Below, piece by piece: positions 62,547-64,000 of a DNA stretch of 64,000 bases. The stretch's first letter is position 1. Each line of letters starts with the position of its first letter. Location of the stretch: the NCBI RefSeq assembly GCF_015710975.1, contig NZ_CP049783.1, positions 5,211,001-5,275,000 of the forward strand, read 5' to 3'. The notes under the pieces are model-generated. The model saw only the letters and a list, made by a program, of their open reading frames with translations. It made no database searches and was not told the origin of the DNA. The translations under genes were made by a program, and so were the position numbers. This stretch comes from Paenibacillus polymyxa. GTDB lineage: Bacteria; Bacillota; Bacilli; Paenibacillales; Paenibacillaceae.

Positions 62547-64000
<1,454 letters not shown>

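Overview
The window looks like a chromosomal segment of a Paenibacillus of the P. polymyxa group. The evidence is the low-to-middle GC content, the strong AGGAGG ribosome binding sites, Bacillales-type gene sets (CcpN/YqfL, LutABC, YulC/YuxG-type rhamnose genes, YcgR/YcgQ, YolD) and, above all, a lipopeptide synthetase locus. That locus has the gene order thioesterase, two ABC exporters, synthetase. Its first three adenylation domains read as Val, Dab and Gly, with epimerization domains after the first two. This fits the start of tridecaptin (D-Val, D-Dab, Gly).

Layout. 1-16781, minus strand: tridecaptin-type cluster (triA thioesterase, triB and triC exporters, triD synthetase running off the left edge), preceded by about 720 bp of AT-rich DNA. 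17595-20251, minus: gluconeogenesis control (ccpN, a pyruvate phosphate dikinase regulator, class II fructose-bisphosphatase glpX). 20460-25028, minus: a MacAB-type export system with a TolC-like periplasmic-style protein, unusual for a monoderm. 25347-31935: assorted genes, including a small ORF, an alkyltransferase-like protein, a secreted rhamnogalacturonan acetylesterase-type SGNH hydrolase, a CHRD protein, an acyltransferase-3 membrane protein and a VanRS-like two-component pair. 31951-40908, minus: lutABC (lactate oxidation) and L-rhamnose catabolism (rhaEW, rhaI, rhaB, DeoR regulator). The two are metabolically linked, because rhamnose breakdown yields L-lactaldehyde and then L-lactate. 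41182-51513: flavin monooxygenase, Rrf2 regulator, Hsp33, a broken methyltransferase, a large SLH-anchored surface protein, an ANT(6)-like nucleotidyltransferase, a cupin, YolD and its partner, and a CheY-like protein. 51868-62037: a zinc-starvation island with two recognisable Zur operators (znuCBA; a CobW GTPase with a FecBCD-type ABC importer; and a divergent YcgR-YcgQ-CobW operon). 62212-64000, minus: the 3' end of an rRNA operon (23S partial, 5S, terminator).

Three genes carry single-base lesions. lutB and the methyltransferase each lack one G in a G5 run where G6 restores the frame, and rhaI has an in-frame TAG. These could be real decay or residual sequencing errors. Other points to check are an apparent AUC start codon for ccpN, a 28-29 residue hydrophobic ORF overlapping the start of the ANT(6)-like gene, and the Zur-controlled divergent locus with no metallophore synthesis genes in view.

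Everything is read by eye. Family assignments come from recognised motifs and gene order, not from searches.
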